DNA of 9,020 nt from Deltaproteobacteria bacterium (GTDB lineage Bacteria > Desulfobacterota > Binatia > UBA12015). The stretch covers positions 1 through 9,020 of the forward strand of contig DLYX01000430.1 of assembly GCA_003447545.1 (NCBI GenBank), read 5' to 3'. The notes beneath the pieces are model-generated. The model ran no database searches, was not told the DNA's origin, and saw only the letters and a program-made list of their open reading frames with translations. Made by a program: the position numbers and the translations under genes. Numbering within the stretch: the first letter of the stretch is position 1; every line of letters begins with the position of its first letter. Below are positions 1 to 6,777 of this stretch, one piece after another.

Positions 1-439
1 CTCCTCGGTTCTGGCGGGCCTCGGGTTGCTTCTTCTCGCGAGGGCTCGTGATCCCTGGTCGGGGCTTTTGGCGGCGACTGTCTGGGGACTTGGTGTCTGC
101 TTTCTTTGGCCCACGATGCTCGCGACTGTTTCCGAGCGCTTTCCCCGCGGTGGCGAACTCTTTATCGGCCTTTTGGGTGTGGCCGGCGCATTGGCCATTC
201 AGTTTGTTCTGCCCATGCTGGGGAGCATCTTTGACGCGGAGAAGATTCGTTTGGCCGGAAGTGTCGAGGCCCTCGCAGAATTAGGCCCGGTGGCGCAGCA
301 GGGGATCCTCTCTCAGGCAGCCCAAACATCTTTCGAAACGAACGCTTTATTGCCCGCTGTTCTGGTCCTGATTTTTGGCTTGATCTGGCTCCGTGACCGC
401 CGTGAGGGTGGCTACCGCGCCGAGAGGCTGGACGAGTAG
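1..439 (+). CDS. MFS transporter, C-terminal part (left edge cut)
   Basis: This is the last 145 or so residues of a major facilitator superfamily permease. The reading frame is open from base 2 with no good start, so the gene begins outside the window. Hydrophobic segments are visible at the very start (VLAGLGLLLLA), then around GLLAATVWGLGVCFLWPTML, then GLLGVAGALAIQFVLPMLG, and finally LLPAVLVLIFGLIWL just before a charged tail. The WPTML...SERFPRGG stretch followed by a glycine-rich helix is typical of the tenth and eleventh helices of bacterial MFS proteins annotated as sugar or general permeases. A hydrophilic loop of about 40 residues separates the last two helices, which I have seen in that subgroup. 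The substrate cannot be told from this fragment. The stop codon lies 8 bases from the end of the convergent FUSC gene. Confidence 0.85.
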   Translation, partial: SSVLAGLGLLLLARARDPWSGLLAATVWGLGVCFLWPTMLATVSERFPRGGELFIGLLGVAGALAIQFVLPMLGSIFDAEKIRLAGSVEALAELGPVAQQGILSQAAQTSFETNALLPAVLVLIFGLIWLRDRREGGYRAERLDE

Positions 440-447
440 CAGGGGCT

Positions 448-2916
448 TCAGGCGGGCCGAATGGACGGAGCCGAGCGTCGTTGCTCGGATCCGCGCAACC
501 AGGCGGCGAGGGAGAAGTTGTCCTGACGAACATGCAAGGCCCACGCGTCCTTTTCCAGCAGCGAAAGAATCGTTTCCAGATGTTCGTAGAATCCCAGCTG
601 GGCTCTCATGCGCTCGTAAGCGAGCCGGTCGTCCGCGGATAAGCCTGATCGAAGCGCCTCTGCCCCGACACGGTCGCGGGCGATTTCCTGATGCCGACGA
701 AATTCATCGAGAGCCTTTTCGGCATCGCTGGAACGTTCGCCGGGTTGCTCGACCTGTCGCGCGAATGATTCCAGTAACGCCGGCAGAGTGCGTCCCAGTG
801 CCTCGACCGCCTCGCGTCCCTCGAGAGCCGGATTCGAGTGTCGTTGGTAGGCGAGTCGATTCCAGAGCAGCGAGAGGAGAATCCGCTGCAGGCCACGCAC
901 TCGGTCGATGACGCGTCGCAGGTTCTCGGTCTCGCGGGCTGCGCCGGCTCGGTCCGAGTCGAACCAGTCTTCGTAGCAGGACTCGGAGAGCAGGCGGTAG
1001 CTGAAGGCAATTCGTCGATAGATCTCGTAGCGGAATTTTTGAATGACGACTTCTTCCGATCGAGGATCCCGATCGCGCAGGCCGATTCGAGACGCTTGCG
1101 CCATGACACGGAGAGTTTCGGCGACATTGTCCAGGGACCAGACCCGTGCTCGGATTTCACCGAAGAAGGCATAGACAGCCGCGATGCAAAAGATTCCCAG
1201 AGATACGCCAAGCATTCGATCGAGCCACGGCACGAGGTCGATGGACGGTCCATGCGTCGGCATCAGGCACAAGGCGGCCGCATAGGATAATTGCAGGCCC
1301 GCATAGGAGATTCGGGAACTGCCGGCCTGCACCCAGGCACCGATTCCAAAAACAACACTGGTGACGATCAGAAAGGCCGGCAACGACTCAATATTCGGAA
1401 TGACAGCAAGGATTGCCACAAGAGCCAGCAGTCCCCCGGCTACAACACCGGCAAACCGGAGGGCCGATTTCTGAATGATGGCTCCGTAATTATCGAGCGA
1501 GACAAGGATCGCCGTGACGACCGCCGTGATGCCGCCCGGCCAGTCGATCGCGTTGATGTAGATGTAGGCGATCATTGCGGCCAACGTTGCCTTGGTCGCG
1601 GCGATCGCATCTTGTGGGTTGAATCTTTTTTCTTCGGGAAATAACGGGTCCGCGGCGGTGGGTCGACTCGATGTGGCTCCGAAGGGCTCCTGCCGAATCT
1701 GGTCGGCAGGCTTGCGAAGGAAGTTGGTGGCGCCTGGAATGGCATCCAATCCTTCGGCGGCGCTGGTTGCCGCGGAAAGAATGGAAGCGCGGGCCAGATC
1801 ATGTGGATTCGTATCCGATGTCAGGCCGCCGCCCTGAGTGGAGGCCATCCATTGCCGGAATCGATCAGCAAGGGGCATCAGGCCGTCGAGTTCGGCGTGC
1901 CAGTGGCGCCCCTCAATCGCCGCCGCATATTGCGAACAGCGATCCTGCGCGGCTTCGACCGCATGGCGCCCCATGTCCGGCAATTCGGTGGCGACTCCCT
2001 CGACGGCAAGGGCGCTGCTGGCGCGGGAAATCTGTTGCGTTGCTATGGCGACCTGATTGATATCGCCAATCAGCTCGATGATCATGTCATGATGGACACG
2101 GAACTGCCGTTGATCGTGCTCGGCATTTTGCATCCATGTGGTCCAGGTAGCCAGCGAGTTCATGACGCGCTCTTCGCTTTCGGCGAGAATTGCAGGATCC
2201 GTGAGTACCTCCGATGCCGGTCGCAGGGACTGGTCGAGTCGCTCACGCGAATTTCTGAGACTTTGCGCCAGGTGCTGGCGAAGAAGGTTCTCGGGCTTTT
2301 CCGGCCAAAGGAATGCCTGACAAAGAGTACCGATGAGGTTTCCTGTGCCGATATTGAGAAACCGCCAGAGGGCGGTGTCGATTCCCTCGGCCGCGTTGGT
2401 ATCCACTCCGCCGATGGCGAGGATCATCGTCATACTGCCCAGAATCGGAATATAGGGAGCTGCTGATGTCCGACTCAGGTAGATCCCGTAGCCGAGGCCG
2501 AGAGCGAAAAATGGAACCAGGATCCATGGTTGCTGCGGAAATGTGATGGCGAGACCGATGGCGAAACCGCCACCGAGAAGAGTGCCCGCAGACCGTTGCA
2601 GGGCCCGGGCGATGGAGGCCCCGGCATCGGGCTGCGAAACGATCAAGATCGTAATAATCAGCCATGATCCCTGAGGTATCTGGAGGGTCATGACCAGTGT
2701 CGTGGCGATGGCACAGGCAATCACGACCCGTGAGGTCGCCCGCCAGCGAGCCGGCGAAGGTGCCAGCTCCAGTCGGAGGAATGCTGCGAGCCTTTCAAAC
2801 ACCTGGCGGAGGCTAGCCTGATCGAGATTGCCAGGAAAGAGTGCCACAGTTTTTATGGTCGGCTTGTGATATCCGGGATTATCGACGAATCTTGTGAAGA
2901 TCCGGAGGAACAGCAT
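448..2916 (-). CDS. FUSC-family inner-membrane transporter-like protein (YccS/fusaric acid resistance type)
   Basis: The 822-residue product has the two-repeat layout of FUSC-family proteins. A first membrane block spans about residues 59-205 and contains RSAGTLLGGGFA. A soluble region rich in charged residues spans about 206-435. A second membrane block spans about 437-587 and repeats the pattern as LRFAGVVAGGLLALV. A helical cytoplasmic tail of about 235 residues follows. The family includes YccS, AaeB and fusaric acid resistance proteins, inner-membrane proteins thought to export aromatic acids and similar compounds; some work with periplasmic adaptor and outer-membrane partners. No such partner gene lies next to it here, so an efflux role is inferred from the fold. 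The start is uncertain. ATG at 2916 has no Shine-Dalgarno sequence and touches the start of the divergent oxygenase gene. GTG at 2847 (residue 24) would leave a real intergenic space and still keep the conserved ELAPSPARW segment ahead of the first helix. Confidence 0.88.
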   Translation of the reverse strand: MLFLRIFTRFVDNPGYHKPTIKTVALFPGNLDQASLRQVFERLAAFLRLELAPSPARWRATSRVVIACAIATTLVMTLQIPQGSWLIITILIVSQPDAGASIARALQRSAGTLLGGGFAIGLAITFPQQPWILVPFFALGLGYGIYLSRTSAAPYIPILGSMTMILAIGGVDTNAAEGIDTALWRFLNIGTGNLIGTLCQAFLWPEKPENLLRQHLAQSLRNSRERLDQSLRPASEVLTDPAILAESEERVMNSLATWTTWMQNAEHDQRQFRVHHDMIIELIGDINQVAIATQQISRASSALAVEGVATELPDMGRHAVEAAQDRCSQYAAAIEGRHWHAELDGLMPLADRFRQWMASTQGGGLTSDTNPHDLARASILSAATSAAEGLDAIPGATNFLRKPADQIRQEPFGATSSRPTAADPLFPEEKRFNPQDAIAATKATLAAMIAYIYINAIDWPGGITAVVTAILVSLDNYGAIIQKSALRFAGVVAGGLLALVAILAVIPNIESLPAFLIVTSVVFGIGAWVQAGSSRISYAGLQLSYAAALCLMPTHGPSIDLVPWLDRMLGVSLGIFCIAAVYAFFGEIRARVWSLDNVAETLRVMAQASRIGLRDRDPRSEEVVIQKFRYEIYRRIAFSYRLLSESCYEDWFDSDRAGAARETENLRRVIDRVRGLQRILLSLLWNRLAYQRHSNPALEGREAVEALGRTLPALLESFARQVEQPGERSSDAEKALDEFRRHQEIARDRVGAEALRSGLSADDRLAYERMRAQLGFYEHLETILSLLEKDAWALHVRQDNFSLAAWLRGSEQRRSAPSIRPA
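2904..2908 (+). promoter_or_regulatory. Ribosome binding site fixing the oxygenase start
   Basis: GGAGG lies 6 bases before ATG at 2915. It selects that ATG over the in-frame GTG at 2894, which lies upstream of this motif. The same bases fall inside the longest possible FUSC reading frame on the other strand, which argues for a shorter FUSC protein. Confidence 0.75.
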
Positions 2917-3934
2917 GGACTTGAAAATTCTTGAAGAGGAGTGCGAGTGGCAAGCCCGCGATGTGGCCGACGAATCCAGCTGGACCGAAGTTTTCGATCG
3001 GGATGAGCTGGAGGAACTTGATGCAGCGCTGCGCCACGCATTGGAGGTTTCCTCGGATGTCCTCGAGGTCGAGAGGGAGGATTTCCCGCTGCCCGGACTT
3101 GCGCCTCGTTTGCAGCAAATCGAGGACCAGCTGATCTCGGGTCGTGGCTTTGTGCGACTCCGGGGAATCGATCGAGCCCGCTACGATCAGCAGGAGATGG
3201 AATTACTCTACTGGGGTATTGGCATGCACCTTGGCCGACCCTGGCCGCAGAATCACAAGGGGCATCTCCTTGGCGATGTTGTCGATCAGGGCAAGGATGT
3301 AAACGATCCGAATGTTCGGGGAAACGAGATCGGGGGCATGGCGCTGCCCTTCCATTGCGATGGCTCGGATTTGGTGGGGCTGATGTGTCTGCAAGCAGGC
3401 GCGTCTGGTGGTCTGTCGATGATTGCAAATTCGGTGGCCATTCATAACCGGCTTGTCCGAGAGCGGCCTGAATTGGCCGAGGCGCTCTATCAGCCCCAGC
3501 CGAACGATTTCCGCGGGGAGCAACGCGCGGGCGAGAAGGGGTGGTACGAAATCCCTGTCTTTACGGAATGGGAGGGCCGGCTGTTTTGCCGCTGCATCCC
3601 GCCGTATATTCTTGCCTCGCAGCGCCACGCAGACGCGCCAAGGCTGTCTCCGGAGGCGCGTGAGGGTCTCGAGTTTCTGGTGGCGATGGCGGACGGGCCC
3701 GAGGGCCATGTCGCGATGGAGCTACGCCCCGGCGATATGCAGTTCATCAATAATTATCATGTTCTGCACGGACGGTCGGGCTATACTGACCGAGCTGGAG
3801 GCGGGGCGACCCGGCACCTGAAAAGGCTCTGGTTGGAGACCCGAGTATTGAAAAGCCGTCCGGTCTGGTTCCACAACCATGCCGGCGATCACTGGGGGCG
3901 GAAACGAACCGCCAGCCGACTTCGCACCGAATAG
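2915..3934 (+). CDS. TauD/TfdA-like Fe(II)/2-oxoglutarate-dependent oxygenase
   Basis: The 339-residue product carries the jelly-roll oxygenase signature. The iron-binding H-x-D is in FHCDGSD (H147, D149) and the distal histidine is in NNYHVLHGRSGY (H285). The arginine that would hold the 2-oxoglutarate carboxylate is R300, 15 residues later (as in TauD), or R304 in RHLKRLWL. The segment ISGRGFVRLRGI near residues 74-85 matches the typical N-terminal strand of TauD/TfdA relatives, and RPGDMQFINN precedes the last histidine as expected. Enzymes of this family use oxygen and 2-oxoglutarate to hydroxylate or cleave small substrates such as sulfonates, phenoxyacetates, betaines or peptidyl intermediates in the cytoplasm. 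Nothing in the sequence names the substrate, and no biosynthetic cluster surrounds it. The first 70 residues are acidic and not part of the core motifs. It is divergent from the FUSC gene and convergent with the NTF2-like gene, 19 bases away. Confidence 0.88.
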   Translation: MDLKILEEECEWQARDVADESSWTEVFDRDELEELDAALRHALEVSSDVLEVEREDFPLPGLAPRLQQIEDQLISGRGFVRLRGIDRARYDQQEMELLYWGIGMHLGRPWPQNHKGHLLGDVVDQGKDVNDPNVRGNEIGGMALPFHCDGSDLVGLMCLQAGASGGLSMIANSVAIHNRLVRERPELAEALYQPQPNDFRGEQRAGEKGWYEIPVFTEWEGRLFCRCIPPYILASQRHADAPRLSPEAREGLEFLVAMADGPEGHVAMELRPGDMQFINNYHVLHGRSGYTDRAGGGATRHLKRLWLETRVLKSRPVWFHNHAGDHWGRKRTASRLRTE

Positions 3935-3953
3935 GCGCTCCTCGAAGTTTCAA

Positions 3954-4382
3954 TTATTCCGGCAGGTAGGTCTGGAACATATCACCGAGTTCGGTCGGCT
4001 TGCGTTCGGGCACGTCGTACCAGGTTCGGATCGTCACGGAGCCGTCTTCTTCGAAGCGGAAGGTCTCGATGCTTTTGCCGATGAAGGTCTTGTCATCGGT
4101 CGTAATCTGATTCTCGAGCACCCACGCCAACTCGTTGCCGTTCACAAAGATAATATCGTTGTGATGCTTGAAACGAACGCGCGCGTTGAAAAGATTCCAC
4201 GGTTCCTTGGCGCAGGCGTCGAACCCGTGCTTTTCGGGCGTGCCGACCGGATCGAGCATGCGGAAGTCGCCGGGTGCGACCTGACGCCAGTTTTCAGTCC
4301 ACGCCTCGAGGTCGTGCTTGTTCCAGAGCTCGACGTACTTCGCGGCGAAATTCATCAGGGCAGCTTTATCCGGTATCGGCAT
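3954..4382 (-). CDS. NTF2/SnoaL-like small protein
   Basis: The 142-residue product has the size and pattern of the NTF2-like cone fold. It opens with an amphipathic helix (AAKYVELWNKHDLEAWTENW), then DFRMLDPVGTPEKHGF, then alternating beta strands (ARVRFKHHNDIIFVNG, ELAWVLENQITT, KSIETFRFEEDGSVTIRTWYDVP). It closes with a short tail (DMFQTYLPE). The family includes polyketide cyclases, ketosteroid isomerase-like enzymes, dehydratases and proteins with no known activity, so no reaction is assigned. The start is well fixed. An in-frame TAG sits four codons upstream (4392-4394 on the plus strand), and GAGAGG precedes the ATG by about 4 bases. It shares a 92-base divergent region with the dehydrogenase gene, which hints at linked control but does not prove it. 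Confidence 0.82.
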   Translation of the reverse strand: MPIPDKAALMNFAAKYVELWNKHDLEAWTENWRQVAPGDFRMLDPVGTPEKHGFDACAKEPWNLFNARVRFKHHNDIIFVNGNELAWVLENQITTDDKTFIGKSIETFRFEEDGSVTIRTWYDVPERKPTELGDMFQTYLPE

Positions 4383-4474
4383 GCGCCCTCTCTATCCAAA
4401 ATCTGAGCAGTGGTCGATCCGCTTTGGCAATTTCACTGGACCTGCGCCTGTCGCCGGCGTAGGAATGCAAGCGC
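4383..4474. promoter_or_regulatory. Divergent intergenic control region (NTF2-like / dehydrogenase)
   Basis: This 92-base gap separates two genes that start in opposite directions, so it must hold both promoters unless transcription enters from elsewhere. TTGGCA at 4424-4429 could be a -35 element for the plus-strand gene, but no good -10 follows at the right distance. No strong palindrome was seen. The role is inferred from gene arrangement only. Confidence 0.4.
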
Positions 4475-5362
4475 ATGAAAATCGGATTTATTGGTACAGG
4501 CGTCATGGGCAAGTCGATGGCGGGACATCTGCTGGCAGCAGGCCACGACCTCACGGTGCATACCCGAACCCGGGAGAAAGCAGTGGATTTGCTGGGGCAG
4601 GGCGCAAAATGGGCAGATTCGGCGGCGGAGGCGGCCCTCGACAGTGATGTGGCAATCTCGATGGTGGGCTTCCCGGCGGATGTCGAGGAGATCCATCTGG
4701 GCCCCCACGGCACGCTCTCGAGTTCGAACCCCCCGTCGCTTCTGATCGATATGACCACCAGCACGCCGTCGCTCGCGCGAAGCCTGGCGACGGAAGCCGC
4801 CGCGAGGGGCATTTCTGCGATCGATGCGCCGGTTTCAGGAGGCGACAAAGGTGCTCGCGAAGCCAGCCTTTCGATTATGGTCGGCGGCTCATGGGAAGCG
4901 GTCGATCGAGCGATGCCGCTATTTGAAATCATGGGGCGAACCATCGTTTTCATGGGTGATGCCGGCGCGGGTCAGCATACCAAGATGGCCAATCAGATCC
5001 TCGTCTCGTCGTCGATGGTGGGTGCGTGTGAGGCGATTCTTTATGCCGAGGCTGCCGGGTTGGACCCGCGCAAAATGGTCGAGGCCGTCAGTCAGGGCGC
5101 TGCCGCCACCTGGACCATTCAGAATCTCGCACCACGGATGCTGGACGGAGATTTCGAGCCGGGGTTTTTCGTCGAACATTTCGTGAAAGATTTGGGGATC
5201 GCGCTCGCGGAGTCTGCAAATCTCGGACTCGACCTTCCCGGGCTGGCCGGCGCGGCCCGGCTGTACCGGCTTCTGGAATCCAGAGGCCTTGGGCGCAAGG
5301 GAACTCAGGCGCTCTTGCTGCTCTACCGGGAGGGTGGCGTGGCAGCCACGGAGAGCCTCTAG
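4475..5362 (+). CDS. NAD(P)-dependent beta-hydroxyacid dehydrogenase (3-hydroxyisobutyrate dehydrogenase family)
   Basis: The 295-residue product matches the usual length of the family, which includes 3-hydroxyisobutyrate dehydrogenase, tartronate semialdehyde reductase and glyoxylate/succinic semialdehyde reductases. The Rossmann motif GFIGTGVMG gives G7, G9 and G12. The substrate-loop signature is DAPVSGGDKGA (about residues 117-127), the catalytic lysine is K170 in GQHTKMANQ with N174 after it, and the C-terminal KDL motif is at 238-240. After the second strand the sequence reads HTRTREK (R31, R33, K35). Basic residues here usually favour NADP over NAD, so a reductase role on an aldehyde such as a semialdehyde is plausible. 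The exact substrate is not determined. The start is fixed by an in-frame TAG at 4460-4462, with AGGA 10 bases before the ATG. The gene ends 4 bases from the convergent hydrolase gene. Confidence 0.9.
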   Translation: MKIGFIGTGVMGKSMAGHLLAAGHDLTVHTRTREKAVDLLGQGAKWADSAAEAALDSDVAISMVGFPADVEEIHLGPHGTLSSSNPPSLLIDMTTSTPSLARSLATEAAARGISAIDAPVSGGDKGAREASLSIMVGGSWEAVDRAMPLFEIMGRTIVFMGDAGAGQHTKMANQILVSSSMVGACEAILYAEAAGLDPRKMVEAVSQGAAATWTIQNLAPRMLDGDFEPGFFVEHFVKDLGIALAESANLGLDLPGLAGAARLYRLLESRGLGRKGTQALLLLYREGGVAATESL

Positions 5363-5366
5363 TCCA

Positions 5367-6170
5367 TCAGGTGGGAGTCGCGCCGGGATCGAGAAGCTGT
5401 TCCCGAAGAAACGCGAGCACGCGATCGAGGGCGGCTCGGGTTGGTTCCCCTTCTTCGTCAATCAGGTCCGTGGTAAGCACGCTATGCGCGGGCTTGTTGC
5501 CCGCGGGATTGCCGCTCTCGGCGGGGAGCTCGATTCCCTCAAAGGCGCTTCCCAATTCCGTGCGTAGCGTTTCGAAACGCTCGGGAGGGCAAAGCGGGTC
5601 GCCCTGAAACCGCAGTCCGAGAACCTGGAGTCCGTCTTTGCTGGTGCGCTCCTTCAGTCGTTGCAGTTGGTCGGGGGAGAGATGCAGGCCGCGCCGCCGC
5701 GCCTGACCCACCGAGAAGGGCAGCGAGGGCTGTGAAAGGACGGGCGCTCTCAGAATTTCGTCCATGGCCAGAGTCAGCGCGAAGTTCCCGGTAAGGCACA
5801 TGCCGACCGCACCCACGCCATGCCCTCCGATTTCCTGATGGATATATCGTGCCAGCGCTCGGAGCCACTCCGTGATCGGGCTGGACTCATTGGCGGCGAG
5901 CACGCGGAATTCCCGCCTGATGCAGGCGCGAGCGAATTGCTGTCCGAGGTAGGGGAAAGACATCGGGCGGCCCGGGGTGCCGAAGAGGGTTGGCATGAAG
6001 ACGCTGAATCCCGCGTCGGCAAGGCGACTCCCGAAGGCCGCAACCTGGGGCGTGATTCCGGGAATCTCATGCATCACCAGAACGCCCGGGCCTTCACCGC
6101 GCCGGTATACATCCCGTTGGACGCCTGCGTGAGTAAAATTGGTACGCGAAAATTCGGCCAGATCACTCAT
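5367..6170 (-). CDS. Dienelactone hydrolase-family protein
   Basis: The 267-residue alpha/beta hydrolase carries the marks of the dienelactone hydrolase family. They are the MHEIPGI motif with E35, the nucleophile elbow GMCLTG with C125 in place of the usual serine, D191 in FQGDPLCPPERF, and H229 in KPAHSVLT, in the expected order. True dienelactone hydrolases open the lactone ring in chlorocatechol breakdown. Many family members in other settings act on unknown esters or lactones, so the substrate is open. Length is slightly above the classic 236 residues because of an extended C-terminal half. GGAG lies 6 bases before the ATG. It is the second gene of a minus-strand pair, 33 bases behind the SnoaL-like gene, and is probably co-transcribed with it. 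No other chlorocatechol-pathway gene is present here. Confidence 0.88.
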   Translation of the reverse strand: MSDLAEFSRTNFTHAGVQRDVYRRGEGPGVLVMHEIPGITPQVAAFGSRLADAGFSVFMPTLFGTPGRPMSFPYLGQQFARACIRREFRVLAANESSPITEWLRALARYIHQEIGGHGVGAVGMCLTGNFALTLAMDEILRAPVLSQPSLPFSVGQARRRGLHLSPDQLQRLKERTSKDGLQVLGLRFQGDPLCPPERFETLRTELGSAFEGIELPAESGNPAGNKPAHSVLTTDLIDEEGEPTRAALDRVLAFLREQLLDPGATPT

Positions 6171-6203
6171 GAAGTTCTCCGGAGCATGAAGGCCTCGATC
6201 CTG

Positions 6204-6713
6204 TCATGACTCGTCTATCCAGGCGCTCAGGTCGCGCTCGGGTAGGGGGAAGACGACTTGATCCTCCTCCGATTCCGCCGGGGCGGTGCGAGAGAAGGAA
6301 CCATAATGCCGCTCGATAAAGCGCCATCCCGGGTTTTCGTCACGAACAAACCGGTCATGGTAGACACCGTAGGCATCGGTGCGCTGGCCCGTCGCGCGCT
6401 CGACGCGCAGCTCATGGATATACATCCGGGCGACCGCGCGATTCTCCGAACTTCGAATCTCGAAGACGGCGTTCAGAACGACAAACTGAAAGAAACTGAA
6501 CCGCTCGACGGACTCGCCTATGAAGGTGCCGACGGCCTTTGGGCCAATGAATTGGGCGGATCGATCTCCCAGCGATAGGTCGAGCGTACAATCGGGATGG
6601 AAGATTTCGCCGAGCTCGGGCCATGCCCGTCGTGTCACGATATCCGCATAGCGATTCTGCAGCCGCCGCAGAGCGATGTAGTCGATCGTTTCCTCTTCGG
6701 GGGTAGATTCCAT
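6204..6713 (-). CDS. SnoaL-like domain protein (NTF2 fold)
   Basis: The 169-residue product resembles the SnoaL-like group annotated as nuclear transport factor 2 family or SnoaL_4. It starts with a helix (IALRRLQNRYADIVTRRAW), followed by LGEIFHPDCTLDLSLG, then IGPKAVGTFIGESVERFSFFQFVVLN, a strand pair ending in ARMYIHELRVE, and the closing YGVYHDRFVRDENPGWRFIERHYGSFSRT. Members include small dehydratases and isomerases such as scytalone dehydratase-like and bile-acid dehydratase-like proteins. Candidate active-site residues are Y22, D24 and H100, but I cannot confirm chemistry from sequence. The tail after residue 145 is acidic and probably flexible. An in-frame TAG at 6723-6725 fixes the ATG. 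There is no Shine-Dalgarno sequence, and a -10 box lies 8 bases before the ATG, so the mRNA may be leaderless. The hydrolase gene follows 33 bases downstream. Confidence 0.82.
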   Translation of the reverse strand: MESTPEEETIDYIALRRLQNRYADIVTRRAWPELGEIFHPDCTLDLSLGDRSAQFIGPKAVGTFIGESVERFSFFQFVVLNAVFEIRSSENRAVARMYIHELRVERATGQRTDAYGVYHDRFVRDENPGWRFIERHYGSFSRTAPAESEEDQVVFPLPERDLSAWIDES

Positions 6714-6721
6714 GGGGTCGG

Positions 6722-6750
6722 ACTATAGCCCGGAACCGACAATGCGCGAA
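6722..6750 (-). promoter_or_regulatory. Candidate promoter for the SnoaL-like/hydrolase pair (leaderless)
   Basis: Read on the minus strand, TATAGT (6727 to 6722) matches five of six -10 consensus bases and lies 8 bases before the ATG at 6713. With the usual 7-base gap, transcription would begin at or next to the start codon. TTCGCG lies 17 bases further upstream (6750 to 6745) and matches a -35 element only weakly. GTCGG (6717-6721) and CCGAC (6736-6740) form a 5-base inverted repeat around the -10, a weak operator candidate. Confidence 0.4.
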
Positions 6751-6777
6751 AGCTGTCCCGGATGTTAAGCTGTTTCG

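Noticed and set aside
1801..2466. A 221-codon open frame on the plus strand inside the FUSC gene, with several other long plus-strand frames between 393 and 2466.
   Set aside because: They lie antisense to a gene with clear family features. High GC content makes long shadow frames common, and none shows a family motif or ribosome binding site.
2894..2914. GTG at 2894 as the oxygenase start.
   Set aside because: The GGAGG motif lies after it and is correctly spaced for the ATG at 2915.
5367..6170. Assignment of the hydrolase as a chlorocatechol-pathway dienelactone hydrolase.
   Set aside because: The catalytic residues fit the family, but no catechol dioxygenase, cycloisomerase or maleylacetate reductase gene is nearby, so the specific name is not supported.
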